Shown here: in pieces, positions 28,164 through 38,032 of the stretch | Position numbering within the stretch: the first letter of the stretch is position 1 | How the letters are laid out: the number at the start of each line of letters is the position of its first letter | Assembly (NCBI RefSeq): GCF_009931655.1 | Contig: NZ_CP047984.1 | Location: 4,295,001-4,359,000, forward strand | Reading direction: 5' to 3' | Source: Pontibacter russatus | GTDB taxonomy: Bacteria; Bacteroidota; Bacteroidia; Cytophagales; Hymenobacteraceae | DNA: 64,000 nucleotides | The notes under the pieces: generated by a model | Told to the model about the DNA's origin: nothing | The model's database searches: none | The model's input: only the letters and a program-made list of their open reading frames with translations | Made by a program: the position numbers and the translations under genes

Positions 28164-31100
28164 AGCGTGGCGGCGGATTGGCCTGAGTTCCTGCATCGCC
28201 CTGTTTGGTGCGGTGGCGTGGAGCAGCTGCTCTGAGCCGGAGTTGCCCGCAGACGTGGCGCAGGCCATGGCTGCGCTCCCGGCCACCATTGATTACAACC
28301 AGCACGTGAAGCCGATTCTCTCGGACCGGTGCTATGTCTGCCACGGCCCCGACGAGAACAAGCAGAAGGCCGATCTGCGCCTGGACCTGCCGGAGGTAGC
28401 CTATAAAAAAGAGGCAGAGAGCGGCCGCCTGGCGCTCGTGCCCGGCAGCCTGGCCAAGAGCGAGGTTTTCCATAGGATAACCAGCTCTGACCCAGAGTAT
28501 ATGATGCCCACCCCAGAGTCGCACCTGAGCCTGACGGCGCAGGAGAAAGCCATACTCATCAGGTGGATTCGGGACGGTGCCGAATACAAGCCGCACTGGT
28601 CGCTGGTGGCGCCGGTGAAGCCCGAAGTGCCGGAGGTGAAAACTACTGCCTGGGTGAAGAACCCGATAGACCGTTTTGTGCTGGCGAAGCTGGAGGAGAA
28701 TGGCCTGAAGCCAAACCCAGGGGCCAGCAAAGAGACGCTCATCCGCCGCCTGTCGCTTGACCTGACCGGCCTCCCACCCACCATCCAGGAAATAGACGCC
28801 TTCTTAGCGGATAAATCTCCAGCTGCCTACGAGAAGGTCGTGGACCGCCTCCTGCGGTCGCCGCACTATGGCGAACGGATGGCGGTGGACTGGCTGGACG
28901 TGGCGCGGTACGCCGATACGCACGGCTACCAGGACGACGGGCTGCGGAACGCCTATCCCTGGCGCGACTGGGTGATCTCGGCTTTCAACCGCAACCTGCC
29001 TTACGACAAGTTCATTACCTGGCAGCTGGCCGGCGACCTGCTGCCCAACGCCACCAAAGAGCAGATAATCGCCACCTGCTTTCTGCGCAACCATCCTCAG
29101 AGCCAGGAGGGGGGCATTGTGGAGGAAGAGTACAGGGTGGAGTATGTGGCGGACAGGGTAGATACCTTCGGAAAGGCCTTACTGGCAACCAGTACCGAGT
29201 GCGCCCGCTGCCACGACCACAAGTATGACCCCATCTCGCAGAAAAACTACTTCGAGCTCTTCGCTTTCTTTAACAACAACAACGAGAGCGGCCAGGTGCC
29301 TTATACCGGCGAGGCGAGTCCCTCACTCATCCTCACCACGCCAGAGGCGGAAAAGTTGCTGACGTTCATTCGTGCAAAAGCCAAGCCACTGGAAGAGCAG
29401 GCGCAACAGACGGATGCTTACCAGGAGAATTTCGGGAAATGGCTAAACAGGGCGGCACAGCAGCCGCAGCTATATAGCCAGTCCGAGCAGGGGCTGGTGG
29501 GGCATTTCACCTTTGATGAAAAGACGCTGAAGAACCTGGCAGACGATTCGCTGGCAGCCTGGCTTTCAGGTGGCGAAGAGGGCAAGGGACCTGCTCCGGT
29601 TGCGGGTAAATTCGGGCAGGGCGTTCGCTTGGACGGGGACATGTCGGTTGACTTTAACGGGCACTTCACCACCGACCGGAACCAGCCCATCAGCGTCAGC
29701 ACCTGGGTGAATGTGCTGAAGCCCGGCGAGACGGGCCCGCTGTTCAGCAGAACCAACGGTGAGCTGGACGGCTGGCGCGGCTACATCGTTGACCTGAACA
29801 AGGACCAGACCCTCACCATCCGTTTCTCGCACGTCTTCCCGGACAATGCCATTCACCTGCAAACACGCCAGAAGCTGCCGCCAAAGCAGTGGAACCATGT
29901 GGCACTGACCTATGACGGGAGCAGCAAGGCCAAAGGCATTCATTTATATATAAACGGCGAAGAGATCCCGCTCCTTGTCATCAACGACAACCTGAAGCAG
30001 AGCATGAAGTTCGCCATCAACAAAACCAACTGGGGCATACAGAGCTTCAAACTGGGCAGGGCGGGGAACAAGTCTATCTCCAATGTCGCGTACGATGAGT
30101 TCAGGGCCTATAACCGGCAACTCTCCAAGCTGGAGATAGCGCAGTTTGCTGGAAAGGCCGGGTTCATCGAAAAGCTGCTGCGCACCCCCACCGCCCAGCT
30201 AACGGCGGCGCAGAAAGACCAGTTGTTTACATATTACCTGCTGGGCTTCGACAAGCAATATGCCGCTGTGCAGCAGCAACTGATAAAGCTCCGGGGGGAG
30301 GAAAATGACCTGCTGACGGATCAGGAAGAGGTGATGGTTTACCGGGAGCGGAAAGAGCCGCGGGCTACTTTTTTGCTGGACCGGGGGGTATATGACGCCC
30401 CGACCGAGCGCGTGCATGCCAATACGCCGGAGAGCATTTTGCCCTTTGATAAAGACCTGCCGAAAAACAGGCTGGGGCTGGCGAAGTGGCTCCTGAGCGA
30501 AGAGCAGCCGCTGTTCGCGCGGGTGATGGTGAACCGCTTCTGGCAGCAGCTGTTTGGGCAGGGCATCGTGAAAACCTCCGATGACTTTGGAAACCAAGGG
30601 GATATGCCCACACATCCGGAGTTGCTGGACTGGCTTGCCGTTACTTTCCGTGAGAACGGATGGGACGTGAAAGACCTGCTCAAAACCATCGTCATGTCCT
30701 CCACCTACCGGCAGGGCTCCATACCCACCGAACAGAACTTGGCGAAAGATCCTGACAACCTGCTGCTCTCGCGGGCGCCTTCTTACCGGATGACGTCCGA
30801 GATGATCCGCGACAATGCCCTGACTGCCAGTGGGATGCTGGTGCAGGATGTAGGCGGAGAAAGCGTGTACCCCTATCAGCCGGCTGGCGTGTGGGAGGCG
30901 CTGGCTGTGCGCAATGCGGTGAAATATGAGCAAGGGTATGGGGATGATCTGTACCGCCGGAGCCTGTATACCATCTGGAAGCGAAGCTCGCCCCATCCGG
31001 CCATGAGCAATTTTGATGTGCCCGACCGCTATATGTGTACGGTGCGCCGGCAAAACACCAGCACGCCGCTGCAGGCGCTGGTCCTGATGAACGATGTGCA

Positions 31101-31410
31101 GTTCGTGGAGGCCGCCCGTGTGCTCGGCGGGCGCATGATGCGGGAGGGAGGGGACACCCCGGAGAAACGGATTATATATGCTTTCCGGGCCCTCACCAGC
31201 AGGTATCCGAGAAAAGAGGAAATGGAGATTCTCTTAAACCTCTACCAATTGGAGCGTGCGGACCTGGAGCAAAACCCCGAACGCGCGGCGCAGTTGCTGC
31301 AGGAAGGGGAGCATCCTATGGATAAAACGCTGAAGGCGACCGAGCTGGCTACCTGCGCCGTGGTGGCCAGCACCCTGATGAACTTTGATGAATTTGTGAC
31401 GAAACGATAA
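28138..31410 (+). CDS. PSD1 / planctomycete cytochrome C lipoprotein (DUF1549-LamG-DUF1553)
   Basis: This 1090-aa protein has a lipoprotein-like signal (WSSC, C31), a first haem site CYVCH (C65, C68, H69) with MPTPES, a DUF1549 domain (about 175-390) containing a second site CARCH (C355, C358, H359), a concanavalin/LamG-like insert (about 460-670), and a C-terminal DUF1553/PSD1 domain (about 780-1060). The family is abundant in Planctomycetes and found in carbohydrate-degrading Bacteroidota, where it is thought to oxidise an unknown carbohydrate-like substrate. It overlaps the upstream membrane cytochrome gene and is followed after 13 bases by the DUF1501 gene, its usual partner. Confidence 0.92.
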   Translation: MEVKRISSEAWRRIGLSSCIALFGAVAWSSCSEPELPADVAQAMAALPATIDYNQHVKPILSDRCYVCHGPDENKQKADLRLDLPEVAYKKEAESGRLALVPGSLAKSEVFHRITSSDPEYMMPTPESHLSLTAQEKAILIRWIRDGAEYKPHWSLVAPVKPEVPEVKTTAWVKNPIDRFVLAKLEENGLKPNPGASKETLIRRLSLDLTGLPPTIQEIDAFLADKSPAAYEKVVDRLLRSPHYGERMAVDWLDVARYADTHGYQDDGLRNAYPWRDWVISAFNRNLPYDKFITWQLAGDLLPNATKEQIIATCFLRNHPQSQEGGIVEEEYRVEYVADRVDTFGKALLATSTECARCHDHKYDPISQKNYFELFAFFNNNNESGQVPYTGEASPSLILTTPEAEKLLTFIRAKAKPLEEQAQQTDAYQENFGKWLNRAAQQPQLYSQSEQGLVGHFTFDEKTLKNLADDSLAAWLSGGEEGKGPAPVAGKFGQGVRLDGDMSVDFNGHFTTDRNQPISVSTWVNVLKPGETGPLFSRTNGELDGWRGYIVDLNKDQTLTIRFSHVFPDNAIHLQTRQKLPPKQWNHVALTYDGSSKAKGIHLYINGEEIPLLVINDNLKQSMKFAINKTNWGIQSFKLGRAGNKSISNVAYDEFRAYNRQLSKLEIAQFAGKAGFIEKLLRTPTAQLTAAQKDQLFTYYLLGFDKQYAAVQQQLIKLRGEENDLLTDQEEVMVYRERKEPRATFLLDRGVYDAPTERVHANTPESILPFDKDLPKNRLGLAKWLLSEEQPLFARVMVNRFWQQLFGQGIVKTSDDFGNQGDMPTHPELLDWLAVTFRENGWDVKDLLKTIVMSSTYRQGSIPTEQNLAKDPDNLLLSRAPSYRMTSEMIRDNALTASGMLVQDVGGESVYPYQPAGVWEALAVRNAVKYEQGYGDDLYRRSLYTIWKRSSPHPAMSNFDVPDRYMCTVRRQNTSTPLQALVLMNDVQFVEAARVLGGRMMREGGDTPEKRIIYAFRALTSRYPRKEEMEILLNLYQLERADLEQNPERAAQLLQEGEHPMDKTLKATELATCAVVASTLMNFDEFVTKR

Positions 31411-31415
31411 GGAGG
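31409..31415 (+). promoter_or_regulatory. Strong Shine-Dalgarno before the DUF1501 gene
   Basis: AAGGAGG overlaps the preceding stop codon and lies 8 bases before ATG 31424. Such a site is exceptional in this window, where most genes have none, and fits coupled translation of the operon. Confidence 0.7.
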
Positions 31416-31423
31416 AACAAGCC

Positions 31424-32866
31424 ATGCATAACCATGAGAACGAAATAGCCTATCAGATGAGCCGCCGCGACTTTCTGACGCGCGCCAGCCTGGCGGGCGT
31501 TGGCCTGGCTGCCTTGTCTTCCCTGCTGCCCTCGGAACTTTTCGCCGACGAGAACCCCAAGCCGGTGCTGCCGCATTTTGCCCCGAAGGCCAAGCGCATC
31601 ATCTATCTTTTCCAGAGCGGTGGCCCTTCCCAGTTAGAGCTCTTCGATTATAAGCCAAAACTGAAAGAGATGTTCGGGAAAGAGCTGCCGGATTCTATAC
31701 GCGGAGAGCAGCGGCTGACCGGCATGACCTCCAACCAGAAGTCGTTCCCGCTGGCGATGGGCAACTTCAACTTCCAGCAGCACGGCAAGAGCCGGGCCTG
31801 GGTGTCGGAGCTGCTGCCCCACACGGCCGGGATTGTGGACGACCTCTGCTTTATCAAGTCCATGCACACCGACGCCATCAATCACGACCCGGCCATCACG
31901 TTCTTCCAGACCGGAAGCCAGCTGGCGGGCAGGCCAAGCATGGGCTCGTGGCTGAGCTACGGTTTGGGAAGCGAAAACAAAAACCTGCCGGGCTTCGTGG
32001 TGCTGCTCTCCCGGGGCCGCGAAGGCGACCAGCCCTTGTACGCCAAGCTTTGGGGAAACGGCTTTTTACCGTCGGAGCACCAGGGGGTTATCTTCCGCTC
32101 CGGCGAGAACCCGGTGTACTACCTCAACAACCCGAAGGGCATGGACAAGCAGAGCCGCCGCCGCATGCTGGACCATCTGGCGCAGCTGCACCAGGTGCAG
32201 TACGAGCATGTGCTCGACGAGGAGATAAATTCCCGCGTGGCGCAGTACGAGATGGCCTATCGCATGCAGTCCTCTGTTCCGTCTACGCTGGACGTGAGCC
32301 AGGAGCCGGAGTATATATATGACATGTATGGGGAGGAGTCCAGAAAGCCGGGCACGTTTGCCGCGAACTGCCTGCTCGCCCGTCGCCTGATAGAGAAAGA
32401 CGTGCGGTTTGTGCAGCTTTACCACCAGGGCTGGGATCAGCACGGCAACCTGCCGAACGATATCCGGATGATGGCTAAATCGGTGGATCAGGCCTCTGCC
32501 GCGCTCATCAAAGATCTGAAGCAGCGCGGCCTGCTCGACGAAACGCTGGTGATCTGGGGAGGGGAGTTTGGCCGCACCAACTACTCCCAGGGCCAGCTCG
32601 CGGTGGACAACTATGGGCGCGACCACCACCCGCGCTGCTTCACGCTATATATGGCCGGGGCGGGTATCAAAAAAGGAATCTCCTACGGCGAAACAGACGA
32701 CTTCGGGTACAACATTGCCAAAGACCCCGTGCATGTGCATGACTTTCAGGCCACCATCCTGCATCTGCTGGGGATTGACCACGAACAGCTGGTCTTCAAG
32801 CACCAGGGGCGCCGCTATCGGCTCACTGACGTCGCCGGGAAGGTGGTGAAGGACATCCTGGCATGA
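31424..32866 (+). CDS. DUF1501 protein, Tat-exported (alkaline-phosphatase-like fold)
   Basis: This 480-aa protein begins with a twin-arginine signal (MSRRDFLTRASLAGVGLAAL). The mature part has the DUF1501 features: FQSGGPSQLELFDYKP, KSMHTDAINHDPA, LWGGEFGRT and a final GRDHHPRC metal-site-like stretch, similar to sulfatases and alkaline phosphatases. DUF1501 genes nearly always sit beside DUF1549/DUF1553 genes, as here, which suggests a shared periplasmic pathway. The Tat signal implies folding or cofactor loading before export. The substrate is not known. Confidence 0.92.
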   Translation: MHNHENEIAYQMSRRDFLTRASLAGVGLAALSSLLPSELFADENPKPVLPHFAPKAKRIIYLFQSGGPSQLELFDYKPKLKEMFGKELPDSIRGEQRLTGMTSNQKSFPLAMGNFNFQQHGKSRAWVSELLPHTAGIVDDLCFIKSMHTDAINHDPAITFFQTGSQLAGRPSMGSWLSYGLGSENKNLPGFVVLLSRGREGDQPLYAKLWGNGFLPSEHQGVIFRSGENPVYYLNNPKGMDKQSRRRMLDHLAQLHQVQYEHVLDEEINSRVAQYEMAYRMQSSVPSTLDVSQEPEYIYDMYGEESRKPGTFAANCLLARRLIEKDVRFVQLYHQGWDQHGNLPNDIRMMAKSVDQASAALIKDLKQRGLLDETLVIWGGEFGRTNYSQGQLAVDNYGRDHHPRCFTLYMAGAGIKKGISYGETDDFGYNIAKDPVHVHDFQATILHLLGIDHEQLVFKHQGRRYRLTDVAGKVVKDILA

Positions 32867-33307
32867 TAAATTTTGTGCATATATCATGCATATATAAATA
32901 GCGCGGAATCAGGGTAGATAGTCTCCTCCCAAGGCCATGCGGATTGAAAGCACGAAAACCGAAAAATCTATATACCACGGTGGCCATATATAGGTTGGCT
33001 GTTTTGATGGCCTATCTAAGTACAAGCACAGCATCTAATCTACGTTGTACATCCCAGACTTGCATTGGGGGCTTGTGGCTGGGCCGCAACCGCTTATATA
33101 TAGCTACAGCTTAATCTCCGGGGGAAGGGGCCCTCTATTTCTACCATGATCCTTCCAGGATGACAGAATTCATGTCAATAGTCGCGCCCGACACTGCTTC
33201 GACGACGCCTAAAGTTTTCGACAGGGAATAAATTTCCATGCCATTGAACAGAAAAAGCGTAAATTCAGGACACTGATAAGGATCATCAACCTTTGATTAC
33301 CACCTCC
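32867..33307. other. Intergenic region, 0.44 kb
   Basis: No gene or clear terminator was seen. Two TGCATATAT units form a short repeat at 32877-32897, and more TATATA sites follow. The next gene's promoter is presumably in the last 100 bases. Confidence 0.4.
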
Positions 33308-34255
33308 ATGAAAGAATCACCTTTAAGCCGCCGCAACGCTCTCAAAGCGTTAGGTGCATCCGCTGGAATGGCTTTGCTGCCGGCGGCGGTCGAAGCGGAG
33401 CCAGCTGAAAAGCGGCCTGCCAAATCGGACTTTATCTACTGCCTGAACATGAGCACGATCAAGGGCCACAAGCTGGGGTTCGAGAAGGAACTGGAGGTGG
33501 CTTCGAAGGCTGGTTTCCGATCTGTCGAAATATGGATGGACTCGCTGCAGGCTTTCCTGGACGGGGGCGGCACGCTGCCCGAGGCGCGGAAGCGCCTGGA
33601 TGACCTGGGGCTCCAGGTGGAGAATGCCATTGGTTTCGCCCCATGGATTATAGACGATGACGCCGCCCGCAAAAAGGGCCTGGAGCTGCTCAGGCGCGAA
33701 ATGGAAATGCTGGCGCAAATCGGGTGCCACCGCACGGCCGCGCCGCCTGTCGGGGCTACTAAGGGCCCGGACCTCGACCTGAACCGGGCTGCGGAGCGTT
33801 ACCGCGCCATCCTGGAGCTGGGCGAGCAGACAGGCGTAGTGCCCCAACTGGAACTGTGGGGATTCTCTGAGAACTTAAGCCGCCTGAGCGAGGTGATGTA
33901 TGTGGCGATTGAGAGCGGCCACCCCGCTGCCCGGCTGCTGCTCGACGTGTACCACCTCTACCGGGGCGGGTCCAGCCTCGACAGCCTGCCGCTGGTGGGC
34001 AAAAAGGCCATCGAGGTTTTTCATGTGAACGATTACCCGGCCAATATATCCGCCGCCGCCATTACCGACGCCGACCGGGTATATACCGGCGATGGCGTGG
34101 CCCCGCTTAGCCGCATCCTGCAAACCATATATAATCCTGATCGCCCTGTGGTACTCTCGCTGGAGGTATTCAACAAAGACTATTATGCGCAGGATGCACT
34201 GCAGGTGGCAAAAGCTGGTTTGGCCAAAATGAAATCCGCCGTACGGAATATATAG
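33308..34255 (+). CDS. Tat-exported sugar phosphate isomerase/epimerase-like TIM-barrel protein
   Basis: This 315-aa xylose-isomerase-like TIM-barrel protein starts at ATG 33308 (a TTG at 33293 is less likely). Its N terminus, SRRNALKALGASAGMALLPAAVEA, is a Tat signal ending at AEA. The barrel shows metal-ligand-type acidic and histidine positions (FRSVEIWMDS, QLELWG, LLLDVYHLYRGG, IEVFHVNDYP, LSLEVFN). The family isomerises or epimerises sugars or their derivatives, and exported versions act on free or keto-sugars in the periplasm. It follows the DUF1501 operon on the same strand after 440 bases and may belong to the same catabolic route. Confidence 0.85.
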   Translation: MKESPLSRRNALKALGASAGMALLPAAVEAEPAEKRPAKSDFIYCLNMSTIKGHKLGFEKELEVASKAGFRSVEIWMDSLQAFLDGGGTLPEARKRLDDLGLQVENAIGFAPWIIDDDAARKKGLELLRREMEMLAQIGCHRTAAPPVGATKGPDLDLNRAAERYRAILELGEQTGVVPQLELWGFSENLSRLSEVMYVAIESGHPAARLLLDVYHLYRGGSSLDSLPLVGKKAIEVFHVNDYPANISAAAITDADRVYTGDGVAPLSRILQTIYNPDRPVVLSLEVFNKDYYAQDALQVAKAGLAKMKSAVRNI

Positions 34256-34969
34256 TCTAACCAAAACATAGCCATTGACAAGAAATTTATATGTCGCGTG
34301 TAGTGAGATAAAATTGAATATGGTTGAACGAAGGACGAATGGATTTAAGAAAAAATCGATGCTAATATTCGGTTGAAGGGATATAATAAGACATGTGTAA
34401 ATAGCAAAGACTCTCCATCATTCTGCTATTCGACCGACATTTTCAAGAACTTTCATATTCCATAGGTTTTCATTCCGTCATTACCCCAGGACTATATTCG
34501 AAATTGATTGACAACAACGTGAATTAAGTAAAAGGACACTAGTGTCAAGACATAAGTGGACCATACCGAGCATCGGGGGTACAAGACTCTTAAGGATCTA
34601 TATAATTGTTTATCAGATATCTTATGTATGTTGACTTTATGGATAGAGCAAGTTGATTTTGTCCGGGTACTTATATGGTATCAAATCCCCCTTTTGCCTA
34701 TTAAAGAGTGGCATAATCACTCCAAAAAGCGTGCTTAGAGCCAAATTTACCTATGCAGCAAAGTCTTTTCTATACATAGATTTATATAAAATACTGTGCG
34801 GAAGCAAAACGGCATATATAGCACCGCTGTTTCCAATAACTCCGGTGTAGATAAGCCGAAGTCTCCCCAGCAGATGGGCCGGTTGGGAAACAAGCTGTAT
34901 ACCGCAAACCTCGGTTTCTGCCCTATATGGCTGCTCCTCTTTTGCGATTAGCACACGGCAACCACCTCA
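34256..34969. other. AT-rich intergenic region, 0.7 kb
   Basis: Base composition drops markedly against both neighbours. A perfect 12-bp palindrome, GACACTAGTGTC, lies at 34535-34546. Short frames (for example 34556-34738) have no domain or ribosome-binding site. It may be decayed foreign DNA. Confidence 0.4.
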
Positions 34970-36334
34970 TCACGCTACCCATATGCTTTTCTGGTTCACA
35001 AACTCGCGGATGCCGAGGTAGGAGAGCTCGCGGCCGTAGCCTGACTTTTTGATGCCGCCAAAAGGCATTTCGGGGGAGGAGTGGACAAGCTCGTTTACGA
35101 ACATGGCCCCGGTTTCCACCTGCCGGGCCACGCGCAGGCCGCGCTCCTTGTCCTGTGTCCAGACGGACCCGCCCAGGCCGAAGCGGGAGTCGTTGGCTAC
35201 TTTGACAGCCTCGGCCTCGTCTTTCACCACCATCACAGCGGCTACCGGGCCAAACAGCTCCTCCTCGTACGCGGCCATGCCGGGCGTCACATTCGTCAGG
35301 ATCATCGGTTTGAAATAGGCGGTGTCATCGAACTCGCGGCCACCGTCCAGCACTACCTCCGCGCCTTGCTCCACCGATTGCTGCACCTGCTTTTCTAAAT
35401 CCTCCGCCAGGTCTTTACGGGCGAGCGGACCGTAGTCGCAGTCGTCAGTGAGCGGGTCGCCGGTTTTCAGGGCGGCCATCCGGTGCTTCATCTTCTCCAG
35501 AAACGCGTCTGCCACGCTTGCCACCACGATAAAGCGCTTGGCGGCAATGCAGCTCTGGCCGGTGTTCACCATCCGCGACTTTACGGCTACCTCGGCGGCT
35601 CTGTCCAGGTCGGCATCTTCCAGCACGATAAACGCGTCGCTGCCGCCCAGTTCCAGCACCGTTTTTTTGATCTGCTGCCCGGCTTTCCCGCCCACCTTGG
35701 CGCCTGCCCCCTCGCTGCCCGTCAGCGTCACGGCCCGCACCAGCGGGTGCTCGATCACGGCGTCCACTTCTCCGGAGCCAATCAGCAGGGTCTGGAACAC
35801 GTTGTCGGGGAAACCGGCCTTGCGCACGATCTCCTCGATGGACAGGGCGCACTGCGGTACGTTGGAGGCATGTTTGAGAACCCCTACGTTGCCCGCCATC
35901 AGCGCGGGCGCCAGAAACCGGTAGGCTTGCCAAAAGGGGAAGTTCCAGGGCATTACGGCCAGCACCACGCCAAGCGGCTCATAAGCGATGAGGCTGCGCG
36001 AGGCCTTGGTTTCAATCTCCTCGTCCTTCATAAACCCGGCGGCATTGTCGGCATAGTAACGGCAGGCCAGGGCGCACTTTTTCACTTCTGATATAGCCTC
36101 TTTCAGCGGCTTGCCCATCTCCAGCGAGATGATGCGGCCGTAGTGCTCCGCCTCGTTCTCCAGTATCTCTGCCTGTCGGGTCATGTGCTGGGCGCGCTCC
36201 CCGAAGCTGACGTGGCGCCAATACCGGAAAGCCTCACCGGCCGCTTCTATCTTCTGATTCACCTCTTCTGCGGTGTGCGGGTCAAATGCCTTCACCACTT
36301 CTCCCGTGGCCGAGTTAATCGATTCTATCGCCAT
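34970..36334 (-). CDS. NAD(P)-dependent aldehyde dehydrogenase (succinate-semialdehyde type)
   Basis: This 454-aa enzyme has the aldehyde dehydrogenase core: PWNFPFWQ (cofactor site), TLTGSEGAGAKVG, the general base E228 (LELGGSD), the nucleophile C262 (NTGQSCIAAKR) and the C-terminal PFGGIKKSGYGRELS. Length and motifs are closest to bacterial succinate-semialdehyde dehydrogenases of the Sad/GabD class, which feed succinate into the TCA cycle. Without a neighbouring aminotransferase the substrate remains inferred. It is transcribed alone, divergently from the sigma factor gene. Confidence 0.9.
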   Translation of the reverse strand: MAIESINSATGEVVKAFDPHTAEEVNQKIEAAGEAFRYWRHVSFGERAQHMTRQAEILENEAEHYGRIISLEMGKPLKEAISEVKKCALACRYYADNAAGFMKDEEIETKASRSLIAYEPLGVVLAVMPWNFPFWQAYRFLAPALMAGNVGVLKHASNVPQCALSIEEIVRKAGFPDNVFQTLLIGSGEVDAVIEHPLVRAVTLTGSEGAGAKVGGKAGQQIKKTVLELGGSDAFIVLEDADLDRAAEVAVKSRMVNTGQSCIAAKRFIVVASVADAFLEKMKHRMAALKTGDPLTDDCDYGPLARKDLAEDLEKQVQQSVEQGAEVVLDGGREFDDTAYFKPMILTNVTPGMAAYEEELFGPVAAVMVVKDEAEAVKVANDSRFGLGGSVWTQDKERGLRVARQVETGAMFVNELVHSSPEMPFGGIKKSGYGRELSYLGIREFVNQKSIWVA

Positions 36335-36515
36335 AGCTGTTTCTTCAGGTTGTACTCAACTATACGGAAAGCCGCTGCCGGCGTATGAACAGCCTGTGCA
36401 TGGCTCTTAATGCGCTAAAACCTTTTAAGCCAGGAATAGTTAAAAGATTAGTTTTTCGAAATATGGTATAAATCCAGGCGTCTGACTCCCCAGGCGGCAC
36501 CCTACGTTCAAGACA

Positions 36516-37070
36516 TTGCAAAACCAACCGATCAAGAATATCCCGGAGGAGGAACTGGTGGCCCGGCTCCGGGCGCAGGATGCATCAGCCATGTCGGTGC
36601 TGTACGACATGTACAGCCCTGCCCTGTTTGGCGTGGTGCTGCAGATTGTGAAAGAGGAGGAGACCGCCGAGGATGTGCTGCAGGAGGCTTTCGTGAAGAT
36701 ATGGGGCTCTTTCCAGAGCTACGACGCCGCCAAAGGCCGCCTTTTCACCTGGATGATCAACGTCTGCAGAAATCTCGCCATCGATAAAATCCGATCCAAA
36801 CAGTACCGCGTAAATCAGAAAACAAGAGAGATTCCTGCCTCCCCCCGGGCCCTGTATGGCGCGGTCGGGTTTAAACCAGAGCATATTGGCGTACGGGAAG
36901 TAACCGAAACGCTAAGCCCGGAGCAGAAGCAGATCATCGACCTGATGTACTTCGAGGGGATGACGCAGAGCGAGATTGCCGAGGAGTACAACATTCCGCT
37001 GGGCACTGTGAAGACGAGGGCGCGGAGCGCGATCAAAGCATTGGGTAAACTGTTTAAAGGACGTGCATAA
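36516..37070 (+). CDS. ECF RNA polymerase sigma factor (SigK-like)
   Basis: This 184-aa ECF sigma factor has region 2 at about 20-90 (DMYSPALFGVVLQIVKEEETAEDVLQEAF, FTWMINVCRNLAIDKIR) and region 4 at about 130-180 (LSPEQKQIIDLMYFEGMTQSEIAEEYNIPLGTVKTR). TTG 36516 is the best start because the conserved N terminus begins just after it. The anti-sigma gene overlaps its last 8 bases. The pair resembles SigK/RskA systems responding to envelope or redox signals. Whether it drives the arsenosugar-type genes just downstream is not shown by the sequence. Confidence 0.92.
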   Translation: MQNQPIKNIPEEELVARLRAQDASAMSVLYDMYSPALFGVVLQIVKEEETAEDVLQEAFVKIWGSFQSYDAAKGRLFTWMINVCRNLAIDKIRSKQYRVNQKTREIPASPRALYGAVGFKPEHIGVREVTETLSPEQKQIIDLMYFEGMTQSEIAEEYNIPLGTVKTRARSAIKALGKLFKGRA

Positions 37071-37893
37071 CGAAGACTACATAGCGTCCGGAGTGCTGGA
37101 ACTGTATGCCGCAGGAGCGCTTGACGCAGCGGAGCGGATGGAAGTGGAGCGCATGGCCGCCGAATCGCCGGAGGTGCGTGCCGCCCTGCTGGACGCCTGC
37201 GAGGTGATGGAGCAGTATGCGATGCTGCACGCCGCGCAGCCAAACCCTGCGCTCAAAGACAAGGTAATGGCCCGGATACAACAGGGGCAGAGAGTCTCTA
37301 CCGAAGAGGGGCCTGAGGCTTGGGCGCTTTACCCGGAACCGGAGGAGCAGGGAAGCGGGCCTTACAAATGGATGTTTGCGGCCAGCATCGTCCTTTTTCT
37401 GCTGTCGGGCTTTATGAGCCTCCGCTTTTACCAGAACTGGCAGGACGCCGAGACAAGGCTGGCGCAGGCGCTGGCCTCGGAGCAGCAACTGGCGCAAACC
37501 TACCAGACTGCCGCCTACAGCCTCGACCAGCAGGAACAGATGCTGCGTGTGCTGCGGGACGAAAGCTACCAGCCGGTGCGGCTGCAGGGGGTGGAGGCTC
37601 ACCCTGAAGCAAAGGTGCTGGTGTACTGGAACCCCGAGGAGGAGAAAGTATATATAGACGCGGTGCAACTGCCCGCTCCACCCGCCGGCAAACAGTACCA
37701 GTTATGGGCCCTGCTGGACGGCAAGCCCATTGATGCGGGCCTCATCAGCCTGGAACGCGGCCAGGAGACCGCCATGCAGCAGATGAAGGGCATCAAAAAC
37801 GCACAGGCCTTTGCCGTTACGCTCGAGCCGGTTGGCGGAAGCGCGAACCCAACCCTGGAGCAACTCTACGTAATGGGGGAGGTGAAGTCCTGA
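37063..37893 (+). CDS. Anti-sigma factor, RskA family
   Basis: This 276-aa protein has a cytoplasmic anti-sigma domain (1-75; YIASGVLELYAAGALDAAERMEVERM), one membrane span (about 103-120), a coiled segment (125-155) and a periplasmic RskA domain (VLVYWNPEEEKVYIDAVQLPAPPAGKQYQLWALLDGKPIDAG, about 170-276). It would hold the ECF sigma factor at the membrane until a signal triggers release. It starts with GTG inside the end of the sigma gene (8-base overlap), a sign of coupled translation. Confidence 0.92.
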   Translation: MHNEDYIASGVLELYAAGALDAAERMEVERMAAESPEVRAALLDACEVMEQYAMLHAAQPNPALKDKVMARIQQGQRVSTEEGPEAWALYPEPEEQGSGPYKWMFAASIVLFLLSGFMSLRFYQNWQDAETRLAQALASEQQLAQTYQTAAYSLDQQEQMLRVLRDESYQPVRLQGVEAHPEAKVLVYWNPEEEKVYIDAVQLPAPPAGKQYQLWALLDGKPIDAGLISLERGQETAMQQMKGIKNAQAFAVTLEPVGGSANPTLEQLYVMGEVKS

Positions 37894-38032
37894 TTAGGCA
37901 GGATACGGGCATGAATTCCTGCTTTTGCTTGCCTGTGTATATAATAACTGCTATATTGAGAGGGTTAAGCAACCGCCTGCAGGCTGGCTGTAACTAAATG
38001 CGCCGCTGCGGGTAAACAGAGTTAGACCGATT

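Noticed and set aside
34556..34738. 60-codon frame in the AT-rich gap
   Set aside because: No start signal, no domain and a composition expected from AT-rich random DNA.
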